Shown here in pieces: positions 17,607-26,284 of a stretch of DNA of 64,000 nt (position 1 is its first letter; each line of letters starts with the position of its first letter). Made by a program: the position numbers and the translations under genes. The notes below the pieces were generated by a model. That model saw only the letters and a program-made list of their open reading frames with translations. It searched no databases and had not been told where the DNA came from. The stretch lies in contig NZ_FPCD01000002.1 of the NCBI RefSeq assembly GCF_900116865.1, positions 361,825 to 425,824 on the forward strand, written 5' to 3'. Source of the stretch: Butyrivibrio sp. M55 (lineage in GTDB: Bacteria > Bacillota > Clostridia > Lachnospirales > Lachnospiraceae).

Positions 17607-18250
17607 AGATAGCGGTTATGGTTTCCGGTGGCGGAACAAATCTTCAGGCAATAATCGACGGAATAGCTGACGGCTCTATAACAAATACAGAGATCTCGCT
17701 TGTATACAGCAACAATCCAAATGCTTATGCGATCGAGAGAGCCAAGAAAGCGGGTATTCCCTATGCGGTTAAGAGCCCCAAGGAATTTGACAGCAGAGAT
17801 GAGTTTAATAAAGCCCTGCTTAAGATCTTACAGGATGCGAATCCGGATCTTATTGTTTTGGCAGGATGTCTTGTTGTTATTCCGGAGTGCGTTGTTAAGG
17901 CATTCCCCAACAAGATAATAAATATTCATCCTTCGCTTATACCGGCATTTTGCGGTACCGGGTTCTATGGACTTAAGGTGCATGAGCAGGTGCTTAAGAG
18001 AGGCGTAAGAGTATCCGGTGCAACGGTTCATTTTGTTGATGAGGGAACGGATACCGGCCCGATAATATTGCAGAAGCCTGTTATGATCAGGCAGGATGAT
18101 ACTCCGGAAGTGCTTCAGAAACGTATTATGGAGCAGGCGGAGTGGAAAATTATGCCTATGGCGATAGACCTTATAGCCAATGGCAAAGTCAGAGTAGAAG
18201 ATCACAAAGTTATTGTTGAAGGATACGAAGAGGAGAAAATTTTTTCATGA
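17603..18250 (+). CDS. purN: Phosphoribosylglycinamide formyltransferase
   Basis: Folate-dependent GAR formylation. 215 residues with N-terminal [13 protein letters not shown] and the active-site block [10 protein letters not shown]...[17 protein letters not shown], containing the catalytic Asn, His and Asp. Coupled at both ends by 4-nt ATGA overlaps with purM and purD. Confidence 0.95.
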   Translation: MKIAVMVSGGGTNLQAIIDGIADGSITNTEISLVYSNNPNAYAIERAKKAGIPYAVKSPKEFDSRDEFNKALLKILQDANPDLIVLAGCLVVIPECVVKAFPNKIINIHPSLIPAFCGTGFYGLKVHEQVLKRGVRVSGATVHFVDEGTDTGPIILQKPVMIRQDDTPEVLQKRIMEQAEWKIMPMAIDLIANGKVRVEDHKVIVEGYEEEKIFS

Positions 18251-19524
18251 AGGTTTTAATAGTTGGCGGAGGCGGAAGAGAACATGCCATTGCTGAGGCT
18301 GTTTCCAGAAGCCCTCAGGTATCAAAAATATATTGTGCTCCCGGAAACGGCGGAATTGCCGAGCTTGCTGAGTGTGTGCCGATTACACCTATGGAGTTTG
18401 ATAAGCTCGTTTCTTTTGCAAAAGAGAAAGAGATAGATCTTACGGTTATCGGAATGGACGATCCGCTTGTTGGCGGAATCGTAGATGCATTCGAAGCAGA
18501 GGGACTCAGAGTATTCGGCCCCAGAAAGAATGCGGCAATACTTGAAGGAAGTAAGGCTTTTTCAAAAGACCTTATGAAGAAATACAATATTCCCACAGCA
18601 GCGTATGAGACATTTGATAATGCCGCAGATGCTCTTAAGTATCTTGAAACGGCAAAATTCCCCATCGTTCTTAAGGCTGACGGGCTTGCGCTCGGTAAGG
18701 GCGTTCTTATCTGCAACAGCCTTGAGGAAGCTAAGGATGGCGTAAAAGAGATCATGGAGGATAAGAAATTCGGAGATGCCGGAAATCACATGGTTATCGA
18801 AGAATTTATGACAGGTAGAGAAGTATCCGTATTGTCTTTTGTAGATGGAAAGACAATAAAGCTCATGTCTTCAGCTCAGGATCATAAGAGAGCGGGAGAC
18901 GGAGATACCGGACTCAATACGGGAGGAATGGGCAATTTCTCACCCAGTCCTTTCTACACGGAAGAAGTAGACAAATTCTGCCGTGAAAATATCTATAGCA
19001 GAACTGTAGAAGCTATGGCAAGTGAGGGAAGAGAGTTCAAGGGAGTAATCTTCTTCGGACTCATGCTCACACAGGACGGTCCTAAAGTTCTTGAGTACAA
19101 TGCGAGATTTGGAGATCCCGAGGCGCAGGTTGTTCTCCCCAGACTCAAGACAGATATCATAGACGTATTTAATGCGTGTATCGATGGTAAGCTTGATCAG
19201 ATCAATCTTGAATTTGAGGATAAAGCAGCCGTATGCGTTGTTCTTGCAAGTGAAGGGTACCCGGTAAGCTATGAAAAGGGCAAACTTATTACCGGACTTG
19301 AGAATTTCAAGGGCAAAGACGGATATTATTGTTTCCATGCGGGAACAAAAGAAACTCCGGAGGGCATAGTTACCAACGGAGGAAGAGTTCTTGGTATCAC
19401 TGCAAAGGGAGATACCTTGGAAGAAGCTCGCGCGAAGGCTTACGAAGCAACAGAGTGGGTAAGCTTTGATAACAAGTATATGCGCCACGATATAGGTAAA
19501 GCGATAGATGAAGCAAAGAAGTAA
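18247..19524 (+). CDS. purD: Phosphoribosylamine-glycine ligase
   Basis: ATP-grasp ligase making GAR. 425 residues. Starts VLIVGGGGREHAIA; the ATP-grasp body shows VLKADGLALGKGV, EEFMTGREVSVLSF, NTGGMGNFSPSPF and EYNARFGDPEAQV. Last gene of the operon. purH, purF and purL are not in the window. Confidence 0.95.
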   Translation: MKVLIVGGGGREHAIAEAVSRSPQVSKIYCAPGNGGIAELAECVPITPMEFDKLVSFAKEKEIDLTVIGMDDPLVGGIVDAFEAEGLRVFGPRKNAAILEGSKAFSKDLMKKYNIPTAAYETFDNAADALKYLETAKFPIVLKADGLALGKGVLICNSLEEAKDGVKEIMEDKKFGDAGNHMVIEEFMTGREVSVLSFVDGKTIKLMSSAQDHKRAGDGDTGLNTGGMGNFSPSPFYTEEVDKFCRENIYSRTVEAMASEGREFKGVIFFGLMLTQDGPKVLEYNARFGDPEAQVVLPRLKTDIIDVFNACIDGKLDQINLEFEDKAAVCVVLASEGYPVSYEKGKLITGLENFKGKDGYYCFHAGTKETPEGIVTNGGRVLGITAKGDTLEEARAKAYEATEWVSFDNKYMRHDIGKAIDEAKK

Positions 19525-19548
19525 TACGATCTGCAAAAGTGCCTGCAG

Positions 19549-19554
19549 TATAAT
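19549..19554 (+). promoter_or_regulatory. Possible -10 box upstream of the SH3 protein gene
   Basis: TATAAT at 19549-19554, 32 nt before the next ATG. No convincing -35 is seen. Confidence 0.35.
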
Positions 19555-19585
19555 GGCACAAATCCTAAGTTGAAAAGGAGGCTGT

Positions 19586-21166
19586 ATGAAGAATACGATG
19601 GAAAAGATAATAAGAAACACTATACTTTCTCTAGCATTGTCATTAGCAGTTTTTATCGGCTTCGGGATTGGTGCGCATGCATTTACGACGACAACCGGAA
19701 CTGTAACATCTGATAATGTAAAAGTGAGGAAGTCGGCAAGCACATCGTCGGATCAGGTATCAAGTGTAAAAAAAGGTGCCACGGTCGACATTCTCGGTGA
19801 GGAGACAGATGAATCCGGAACAATATGGTACAAGATCAAAGTTAAAGGTGATGAAACCGGATACATAAGAAACGATCTTGTAAGCAAATCAGGCGGATCT
19901 GAATCATCAGGGAATTCTACAGGCGGTTCAGGTACAACGGCTGTTGATCAGAAATCTGTAGAAGTTTTGGCTGAGAACGGAACTGTCAGACAGGGTGCGG
20001 GCACTGATAAAGATGCCGTAGGAAAAGTAAAAAAAGGTGATATAGTAACAATTACCGGCGAAACAAAAGGAGCTGACGGAAAGAAATGGTATGAAATATC
20101 TTTCGGAGAAAACGGTTCCAAAGGATTTGTAAGAAGCGATCTTGTTTCTGAGACTCCGGTTGTAGCATCAAAATCTGTTAAATCAGAGCAGACGGATGCT
20201 CCGTCAGATGACGGAAGCCCGGATGTAATAGCGGATCTTGCCGCTGTGGATGATGTTATGGGTATTGAAGACGCCGGAGATGAAACAGGCGATGATTCGT
20301 CAGAAGATTCTGATATGCAGAGTGGTTCAGAGCCTACTGCTCCCACAGAGGCCGGAGACGGACAGTATACTATTTCATATGAAGATGATACATGGTATCT
20401 TACTGATTTCTCAGATGCAGAGAAGCCTCAGAAGATGCAGATTCCTCAGATTGTTAAACTTGCAAAACAGGCTAAGGAATTCCATGATAAACTGGCAGTA
20501 TTTAAAAAGGTTATAATTGCAGTCGGCTCACTTGCCGTTGTATTGCTTGTTTTAGCTATTATTCTCGGAATCAGGCTCAGAGACGCAGCTTATTATGATG
20601 AAGAAGAGGACGAAGAAGACGAAGATGAAGACGAGGAGGAAGACGAATATGATCGTTATTCGGCTCCTTCCAAGAAACGTTCTCGCGGCGCTGCAAGAGA
20701 GAAGATGAGAGATGACTCTGAAGAGGATGTAAGACCTAAGAGAAGACGTTCAAGAGAAGAAGATGAGGACGAACCTCGTGAAAGTAGAAGAGTATCTCCC
20801 AGAAGAGCGGCAGCCGAAGAGGCACCCGAGAGACCTTCAAGAAGAACCGTAACTCCTGATCATGATGATGACGAAAGAGTTGCAAGACCTTCAAGAGGTG
20901 AGAGACCTATGAGAAGAAGAGCTGACGATCAGGTTGAAGAGCGTCCTTCAAGAAGCGTTGAAGAGAGAACGGTAAGACCTTCAAGAAGAGATGACGATTC
21001 GATGTACGGAGATTCAAGATACGAGGAGAGACAGCCTTCAGAAAGACGTATGAGATCTGAGGAAGTTGAAAAGGAAGAGCCTTCATCAAGAAGAGCAAAG
21101 AATTTCCTTGGAGATGACGATGATTTTGAGTTCGAATTCCTTGATCTTGATGATGACGACAGATAA
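19586..21166 (+). CDS. Membrane protein with two extracellular SH3-like domains and a charged cytoplasmic tail
   Basis: 526 residues. Residues 1-32 form a signal sequence or N-terminal anchor ending GAHA. Two bacterial SH3-like domains follow at about 36-95 and 120-190, each with the VRxSAS/VRQGAG...G...ITGE-x-W-Y-x-I pattern, as in wall-binding proteins. After an acidic linker comes a strong TM segment at about 308-332 (VIIAVGSLAVVLLVLAIILG). The remaining ~190 residues are low complexity, first acidic, then Arg/Asp/Glu/Ser-rich with repeated RPSRR, ending FEFEFLDLDDDDR. The tail is predicted disordered and cytoplasmic. A link between cell wall sensing and an intracellular partner is an inference. 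Confidence 0.85.
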   Translation: MKNTMEKIIRNTILSLALSLAVFIGFGIGAHAFTTTTGTVTSDNVKVRKSASTSSDQVSSVKKGATVDILGEETDESGTIWYKIKVKGDETGYIRNDLVSKSGGSESSGNSTGGSGTTAVDQKSVEVLAENGTVRQGAGTDKDAVGKVKKGDIVTITGETKGADGKKWYEISFGENGSKGFVRSDLVSETPVVASKSVKSEQTDAPSDDGSPDVIADLAAVDDVMGIEDAGDETGDDSSEDSDMQSGSEPTAPTEAGDGQYTISYEDDTWYLTDFSDAEKPQKMQIPQIVKLAKQAKEFHDKLAVFKKVIIAVGSLAVVLLVLAIILGIRLRDAAYYDEEEDEEDEDEDEEEDEYDRYSAPSKKRSRGAAREKMRDDSEEDVRPKRRRSREEDEDEPRESRRVSPRRAAAEEAPERPSRRTVTPDHDDDERVARPSRGERPMRRRADDQVEERPSRSVEERTVRPSRRDDDSMYGDSRYEERQPSERRMRSEEVEKEEPSSRRAKNFLGDDDDFEFEFLDLDDDDR

Positions 21167-21193
21167 TAGGTATTAAAAGAATAAGATTATATA

Positions 21194-21236
21194 AGACGCA
21201 GACCTGCGGTTTTTCCGAAGGAATGCGTCTTTTTTT
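21194..21236 (+). terminator. Rho-independent terminator
   Basis: AGACGCA (21194-21200) pairs with TGCGTCT (21224-21230), with a second small stem inside the loop; followed by a run of T. Confidence 0.85.
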
Positions 21237-21257
21237 CGGCTTTTTTCATTCAATAAT

Positions 21258-21296
21258 TTGACGAATCTGTATCACGTGTTATACTAAATGTATCAC
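21258..21296 (+). promoter_or_regulatory. Extended -10 promoter with paired TGTATCAC operators
   Basis: TTGACG (21258-21263), 16-nt spacer, TATACT (21280-21285) with TG at 21277-21278. The octamer TGTATCAC occurs at 21268-21275 and 21289-21296, 21 bp apart, flanking the -10 box on the same helical face. It is a natural autoregulatory site for the GntR protein encoded next. Confidence 0.7.
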
Positions 21297-21318
21297 AAGT
21301 ATGCAATAGGAGGCGGAG

Positions 21319-21702
21319 ATGATCATAGAAATTGATTTTAACAGTGATGAAGCTATTTATATTCAGCTTTGTAATCAGATCATTTTGGGCATAGCTACGT
21401 CTCAATTTCGTGAGGGAGAACAGCTTCCAAGTGTGAGGCAGCTTGCGGAAACTATTGGTATCAATATGCATACCGTCAACAAAGCATATTCAATCTTGCA
21501 GAGAGAAGGCTTTGTGAAGATAGACAGAAGACGTGGTGCGATAATTGCCATTGATATCAACAGGCTTCAGGCGCTTCAGGAGGCTCAGTCAGAGCTGGCG
21601 GTTGTTCTTGCAAGAGCAATTTGTAAGGGAATAGATCGAGACGAAATACATGAACTTGTAGATAAGCTTTATGATAATTACGAAAGGATAGATGGGATAT
21701 GA
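21319..21702 (+). CDS. GntR-family regulator, YtrA-like
   Basis: 127 residues: an N-terminal winged helix (about 10-75) with PSVRQLAETIGINMHTVNKAYSILQREG, then a short helical dimerisation tail of about 45 residues, the YtrA layout without a ligand domain. SD AGGAGG. The stop overlaps the clpC start (ATGA), so it is translationally coupled to clpC and probably represses this operon through the TGTATCAC repeats. In many Firmicutes this position in front of clpC is held by CtsR-McsA-McsB, which are absent here. Confidence 0.88.
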   Translation: MIIEIDFNSDEAIYIQLCNQIILGIATSQFREGEQLPSVRQLAETIGINMHTVNKAYSILQREGFVKIDRRRGAIIAIDINRLQALQEAQSELAVVLARAICKGIDRDEIHELVDKLYDNYERIDGI

Positions 21703-24284
21703 ATGATCAGTTCACTGTCATGGCCGAGGATGCACTCAGACTCGCCAAGAAAACAGCAAGAAATCTTAAACTTAACTATGTTGGAACCGAGCACATTCTT
21801 ATGGGACTTATCCTTGAGGACGGAAGCGTGGCTTCCAGAATCCTTATCGATAACGGCATAGATGAAGCCAGAATGATGGACATGATAAAGGACCTTATTG
21901 TTCCCGGAAGTAGCGTAAGGACTCTTGACAGAGACGGTTTTTCTCCGAGAGCCGAGAAGGTTCTTGAGGATTCACATATCATGTCTGAGCGCTTTAAGGC
22001 AGATAAGACCGGAACAGAGCATATTCTTTTGGCCCTGATCAAAGAGGGAGAAAATGTTGCTGTAAGACTTATCAGCACACTTAATGTGCCTGTACAGAAG
22101 ATATATGCAGAAACTTTGGCTGCAATGGGAGAGGATCCCAATCTTGTAAAAGAAGACCTTGGAAGAAAGGTTAATCCCAGAGGTGGAAGAAAAGGATCTA
22201 TCCTTGCTCAGTACAGCAGGGATATGACTGCGCTTGCACGCGAGAAAAAACTTGATCCCGTAGTAGGAAGAGAAAGAGAAATACAGAGAGTTATTCAGAT
22301 ATTAAGCCGTAGGACAAAGAATAATCCCTGCCTTATAGGTGAACCCGGTGTCGGCAAGACGGCTGTAGTAGAAGGGCTTGCACAGAGAATAGTTTCCGGA
22401 AATGTGCCTTTTACAGTACAGGATAAGAGACTGGTGACGTTGGATCTGTCTGGTATGATCGCAGGATCTAAGTACAGAGGCGAATTTGAGGAAAGAATCA
22501 AGAAGGTCATCAAAGAAGTTATTGATGACGGAAACATAATTCTTTTTGTTGATGAGATGCATACACTTATCGGAGCCGGTGGAGCAGAGGGCGCTATAGA
22601 TGCATCAAATATTCTTAAGCCTTCTCTTGCAAGAGGCGAGATTCAGATGATAGGAGCAACAACTATCACTGAGTACCGCAAATATGTTGAGAAGGATGCG
22701 GCACTTGAGAGGCGTTTCCAGCCCGTCAATGTAGATGAACCTACCAAGGAAGAGGCTGAAGAAATCTTAAAAGGTGTTGTAAGCAAGTATGAGGAGCATC
22801 ACAGGGTAACAATTACTCCCGAAGCGATTAAAGCTGCCGTTGAACTGTCTGAGAGATATATCAATGACAGAAATCTTCCCGATAAGGCTATCGATCTTAT
22901 CGATGAGGCTGCTTCTGCGGTAAGACTTCATACAGTTGGAATTTCACCTAAGATCAAAGAGATTGAGGACGGTATTGCCGAATACGATCTTAAGATTGAG
23001 GAAGCACTTAAAAAGGATGATTTCGATCTTGCAGGACAGCTTAACAATGAGCAGAAGAAGCTTATTGCCAAGTACAACAGGGTTAAGAACGCAGATAAGA
23101 AAAAAGAGCTTTCTACGGGCCTTGTGGTAAATGAGAATGATATTGCGGAAGTTGTTGCCCAGTGGACAAGAATTCCCGTTAAAAAGATAGCTGAGAAGGA
23201 ATCGGAGAAGCTCCTTAAGCTTGAATCCGTTCTTCATAAGAGAGTTATTGGCCAGGAAGATGCTGTTAAGGCGATTTCAAAGGCAATCAGAAGAGGAAGA
23301 GTAGGACTTCAGGATCCCAACAGACCTATCGGTTCTTTCTTGTTCCTTGGACCTACAGGTGTAGGTAAGACTGAGCTTTCGAAAGCTCTTGCAGAAGCTA
23401 TGTTTGGCGATGAAAATGCGCTTATCAGGGTTGATATGTCCGAGTATATGGAAGGCCATTCGGTATCAAAGATGATCGGATCTCCTCCGGGATATGTAGG
23501 ATATGATGAGGGCGGACAGCTTAGTGAGAAAGTAAGAAGACATCCGTATTCTGTAATCTTGTTTGATGAGATTGAGAAGGCACATCCCGATATTTTCAAT
23601 GTACTTTTGCAGGTACTTGATGACGGTCATATCACTGATGCAAAGGGACGCAAGGTAAGCTTTAAGAATACCATTCTTATCATGACATCCAATGTGGGAG
23701 CACAGAAGATCGTGGATCCCAAGAAGCTTGGATTTGGTGCGGGAGATGATGCCAAGAAGGACTATGAAGATATGAAGTCCGGAGTTATGGAGGAAGTAAA
23801 GAGACTCTTTAAGCCGGAGTTTATCAACCGTATTGATGAGATACAGGTATTCCATACCCTTACGGAAAAAGAGATGATGGATATTGTTTCTCTTCTTTCA
23901 CGCAATCTCAGCAAGAGATGCAAGGAGCAGATGAATATCAATCTCACTATTTCACCTGCGGTAAAGAAATTCCTTATTGAGAAGCATTCTGACGCCAAAA
24001 TGGGCGCAAGACCTCTTAAGAGGGCTATTCAGTCAGCTATTGAGGATGCGATGGCAGAAGAGCTTCTAAAGGGCAATATTAAGGCCGGAAGCGATGTTAC
24101 GGTATCTTTAAAAGACAAGAAAATCGTATTTGTTTCCGCAGATGGTAAGAAAACTTCAGTAAAGAAGGTCGCTGTAAAGACAACCAAGCCCGGAAAGGCA
24201 CTTAAAACAAAGACTTCTGTGACTACAAAGAAGCCTGCTTCCAAGAAAAGTATAAAAAGTGCCAAAAAGACGTCAAAAAAATAA
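21699..24284 (+). CDS. clpC: ClpC-type AAA+ unfoldase
   Basis: 861-residue Hsp100 that feeds substrates to ClpP. It has an N-terminal double Clp-N repeat (about 1-140), AAA-1 with Walker A GEPGVGKT (about 214) and DEMHTLIGAGG, a middle region with a UVR-like stretch (FDLAGQLNNEQKKL), and AAA-2 with GPTGVGKT (about 550) and SVILFDEIEKAHPD. The ClpP-docking LGF loop is in DPKKLGFG. The last ~45 residues are almost only Lys, Thr, Ser, Ala, Val and Pro, an extension not found in Bacillus ClpC that resembles a histone H1 tail. Co-transcribed with a GntR regulator. Confidence 0.95.
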   Translation: MNDQFTVMAEDALRLAKKTARNLKLNYVGTEHILMGLILEDGSVASRILIDNGIDEARMMDMIKDLIVPGSSVRTLDRDGFSPRAEKVLEDSHIMSERFKADKTGTEHILLALIKEGENVAVRLISTLNVPVQKIYAETLAAMGEDPNLVKEDLGRKVNPRGGRKGSILAQYSRDMTALAREKKLDPVVGREREIQRVIQILSRRTKNNPCLIGEPGVGKTAVVEGLAQRIVSGNVPFTVQDKRLVTLDLSGMIAGSKYRGEFEERIKKVIKEVIDDGNIILFVDEMHTLIGAGGAEGAIDASNILKPSLARGEIQMIGATTITEYRKYVEKDAALERRFQPVNVDEPTKEEAEEILKGVVSKYEEHHRVTITPEAIKAAVELSERYINDRNLPDKAIDLIDEAASAVRLHTVGISPKIKEIEDGIAEYDLKIEEALKKDDFDLAGQLNNEQKKLIAKYNRVKNADKKKELSTGLVVNENDIAEVVAQWTRIPVKKIAEKESEKLLKLESVLHKRVIGQEDAVKAISKAIRRGRVGLQDPNRPIGSFLFLGPTGVGKTELSKALAEAMFGDENALIRVDMSEYMEGHSVSKMIGSPPGYVGYDEGGQLSEKVRRHPYSVILFDEIEKAHPDIFNVLLQVLDDGHITDAKGRKVSFKNTILIMTSNVGAQKIVDPKKLGFGAGDDAKKDYEDMKSGVMEEVKRLFKPEFINRIDEIQVFHTLTEKEMMDIVSLLSRNLSKRCKEQMNINLTISPAVKKFLIEKHSDAKMGARPLKRAIQSAIEDAMAEELLKGNIKAGSDVTVSLKDKKIVFVSADGKKTSVKKVAVKTTKPGKALKTKTSVTTKKPASKKSIKSAKKTSKK

Positions 24285-24366
24285 GTGAATTTTAAGTTTA
24301 TAATTAGACGGATATGAATTATAATAATTATAACTATTATTAGCACCAAATCTCAGGAGGGTTATT

Positions 24367-24777
24367 ATGGCTGTCGTAGAGCAGTTGATACGTGCCGAGA
24401 GTGATGGAAGCATCAGCTTCGGTAACTATGAGCTTAATGAAAAGAAAAAACTAGAAAACTTTGAACACAACGGAGATGTATTTAAAGTAAAGACCTTTAA
24501 GGACATTACAAAGCTTGAGTGTAACGATAATTTCGTATATGAATCCGTTCCGGGCACTGCAGTTTTAGGCTTTAAAGAGACAGAAGGAGGAGTTGAGTTT
24601 AGTGTTGAAGGCGAAAACGACGCACAGATCACACTCGGACTTCTTGAAAATACAGAGTACAGTGTTTGTGTAAACGGTAACAGCATCGGCAAGATGAGCA
24701 CTAACCTCGGAGGTAAACTTAATCTGAGTGTTGAGTTATCGGGAAATGGCGCTATAAGCGTAAAAGTTGAGAAGTAA
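24367..24777 (+). CDS. Conserved Lachnospiraceae protein of unknown function
   Basis: 136 residues, all-beta appearance, no signal peptide. The sequence (MAVVEQLIRAESDGSISFGNY...) belongs, from memory, to a family very widespread in Lachnospiraceae that automatic pipelines often label endosialidase. No sialidase catalytic motif (Asp boxes, Arg triad) is visible, so I do not support that activity. Strong SD (CAGGAGGG). It sits between clpC and radA and is followed by a terminator. Confidence 0.8.
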   Translation: MAVVEQLIRAESDGSISFGNYELNEKKKLENFEHNGDVFKVKTFKDITKLECNDNFVYESVPGTAVLGFKETEGGVEFSVEGENDAQITLGLLENTEYSVCVNGNSIGKMSTNLGGKLNLSVELSGNGAISVKVEK

Positions 24778-24789
24778 AAAAAGTATAAG

Positions 24790-24825
24790 AAGGGCTTTTC
24801 GATGATATTCGAAGAGCCCTTTTAT
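24790..24825 (+). terminator. Rho-independent terminator
   Basis: AGGGCT-TTTCGA (24791-24802) pairs with TCGAA-GAGCCCT (24809-24820), then TTTT. Confidence 0.85.
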
Positions 24826-24848
24826 TGAGTAGAAAGGTGCGAAAAGAT

Positions 24849-26225
24849 ATGGCAACAAAGATAAAGACTGTTTTTTACTGCCAGAACTGCGGATATGAAT
24901 CGTCCAAATGGATGGGACAGTGTCCCGGATGTAAAGAATGGAATACCTTTGTGGAAGAGACTGTGAAGCCGACGTCCAAAAAGCAGGGAATCACATCGGC
25001 TGGGCAGGTAAGAGGAGAATACAGCAGTCCAAAATCTCTTTCTGAGATAGAGATGAAAGATGAGGAGAGGGCTGATACGCATATAAACGAACTTAACAGA
25101 GTGCTTGGAGGCGGACTTGTAAGGGGCTCGCTTATTCTTGTGGGCGGAGATCCGGGAATAGGTAAGTCAACGCTCCTTCTTCAGGTTGCAGGCAATCTTT
25201 CGGGAGATAAGAAGGACGTTCTATATATTTCAGGCGAGGAATCGCTTAGGCAGATAAAGCTTCGCGCCAACAGAATAGGAGATTTTTCCGAAACGCTGAA
25301 GTTTATGTGCGAGACCAATCTTGAGAATATTGAAGAAACAATAAACAGGACAAAGCCTGAAGTTGTGATAATTGATTCGATACAGACGATGTTCAGCGAT
25401 TCCGTGACATCGGCACCCGGAAGTGTTTCACAGGTAAGAGAATCTACAGCCGTGCTTCTAAGGATTGCCAAGAGTCTTAATATTACCGTATTCATAGTCG
25501 GACATGTGACCAAAGAAGGACAGGTTGCGGGACCGAGAGTACTTGAGCATATGGTTGATACCGTTCTTTATTTTGAGGGTGACAGGCATGCATCATACAG
25601 GATCCTTCGTGCAGTCAAAAACCGTTTCGGTTCAACAAATGAGATAGGCGTTTTTGAGATGCAGGAGAAAGGACTTGCCGAAGTTACCAATCCTTCTGAG
25701 TTTATGCTTGAGGGAAAACCCGAAAATGCATGTGGTTCTATCGTTACATGTTCTGTAGAGGGAACCAGACCTATACTTATTGAGATTCAGGCGCTTGTGT
25801 GCAGGAGTAATTTTGGATTTCCGAGGCGCCAGGCAAACGGAACAGATTATAACAGGGTTAATCTTCTTATGGCCGTTCTTGAAAAGAGAGTAGGACTTCA
25901 GATGGGAGAATATGATGCTTATGTTAATCTTGCGGGCGGAATGAAGCTTGCAGAGCCTTCTCTTGACCTTGGAATATGTATGGCGATTATTTCAAGCTTT
26001 AAGAATAAGCCTATAGGTGATGATGTCATTGCTTTCGGCGAGGTCGGACTTTCGGGGGAAGTAAGGTCGGTAAATATGGCCGATTCAAGAGTTCAGGAAG
26101 CTGAAAAACTTGGATTTAAGACATGTATAGTTCCGAAGGCTCTTGAAAGTAAACTAAAAAAGAGTGCAAAGAGTATAAGTATTGTCGGCGTCTCATCCGT
26201 TGCAGATGCAATGAACTATATTTAA
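24849..26225 (+). CDS. radA: DNA repair protein RadA (Sms)
   Basis: 458-residue RecA-like ATPase/helicase acting in recombination intermediate processing. N-terminal four-Cys zinc finger (CQNCGYES...GQCPGCKEW), Walker A GGDPGIGKST, the RadA-specific KNRFG motif (VKNRFGSTNEIGVF) and a C-terminal Lon-protease-like domain (NLAGGMKLAEPSLDLG). The ATG at 24849 is preferred; the frame extends eight codons upstream into the terminator region. In many Clostridia radA lies directly after clpC, as here. Confidence 0.95.
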   Translation: MATKIKTVFYCQNCGYESSKWMGQCPGCKEWNTFVEETVKPTSKKQGITSAGQVRGEYSSPKSLSEIEMKDEERADTHINELNRVLGGGLVRGSLILVGGDPGIGKSTLLLQVAGNLSGDKKDVLYISGEESLRQIKLRANRIGDFSETLKFMCETNLENIEETINRTKPEVVIIDSIQTMFSDSVTSAPGSVSQVRESTAVLLRIAKSLNITVFIVGHVTKEGQVAGPRVLEHMVDTVLYFEGDRHASYRILRAVKNRFGSTNEIGVFEMQEKGLAEVTNPSEFMLEGKPENACGSIVTCSVEGTRPILIEIQALVCRSNFGFPRRQANGTDYNRVNLLMAVLEKRVGLQMGEYDAYVNLAGGMKLAEPSLDLGICMAIISSFKNKPIGDDVIAFGEVGLSGEVRSVNMADSRVQEAEKLGFKTCIVPKALESKLKKSAKSISIVGVSSVADAMNYI

Positions 26226-26236
26226 AGGCAAAGAAG

Positions 26237-26280
26237 AGGCTTAGCCGCGGTATTTACTATCGCTGCTAAGCCTTATATTT
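26237..26280. terminator. Convergent terminator stem
   Basis: AGGCTTAGC (26237-26245) pairs perfectly with GCTAAGCCT (26265-26273), followed by TATATTTT. It lies between radA and the convergent surface-protein gene and may serve both. Confidence 0.75.
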
Positions 26281-26284
26281 TCTC

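Noticed and set aside
24367..24777. Endosialidase activity for the conserved 136-aa protein
   Set aside because: No sialidase catalytic motifs are visible; the label seems to be an inherited annotation.
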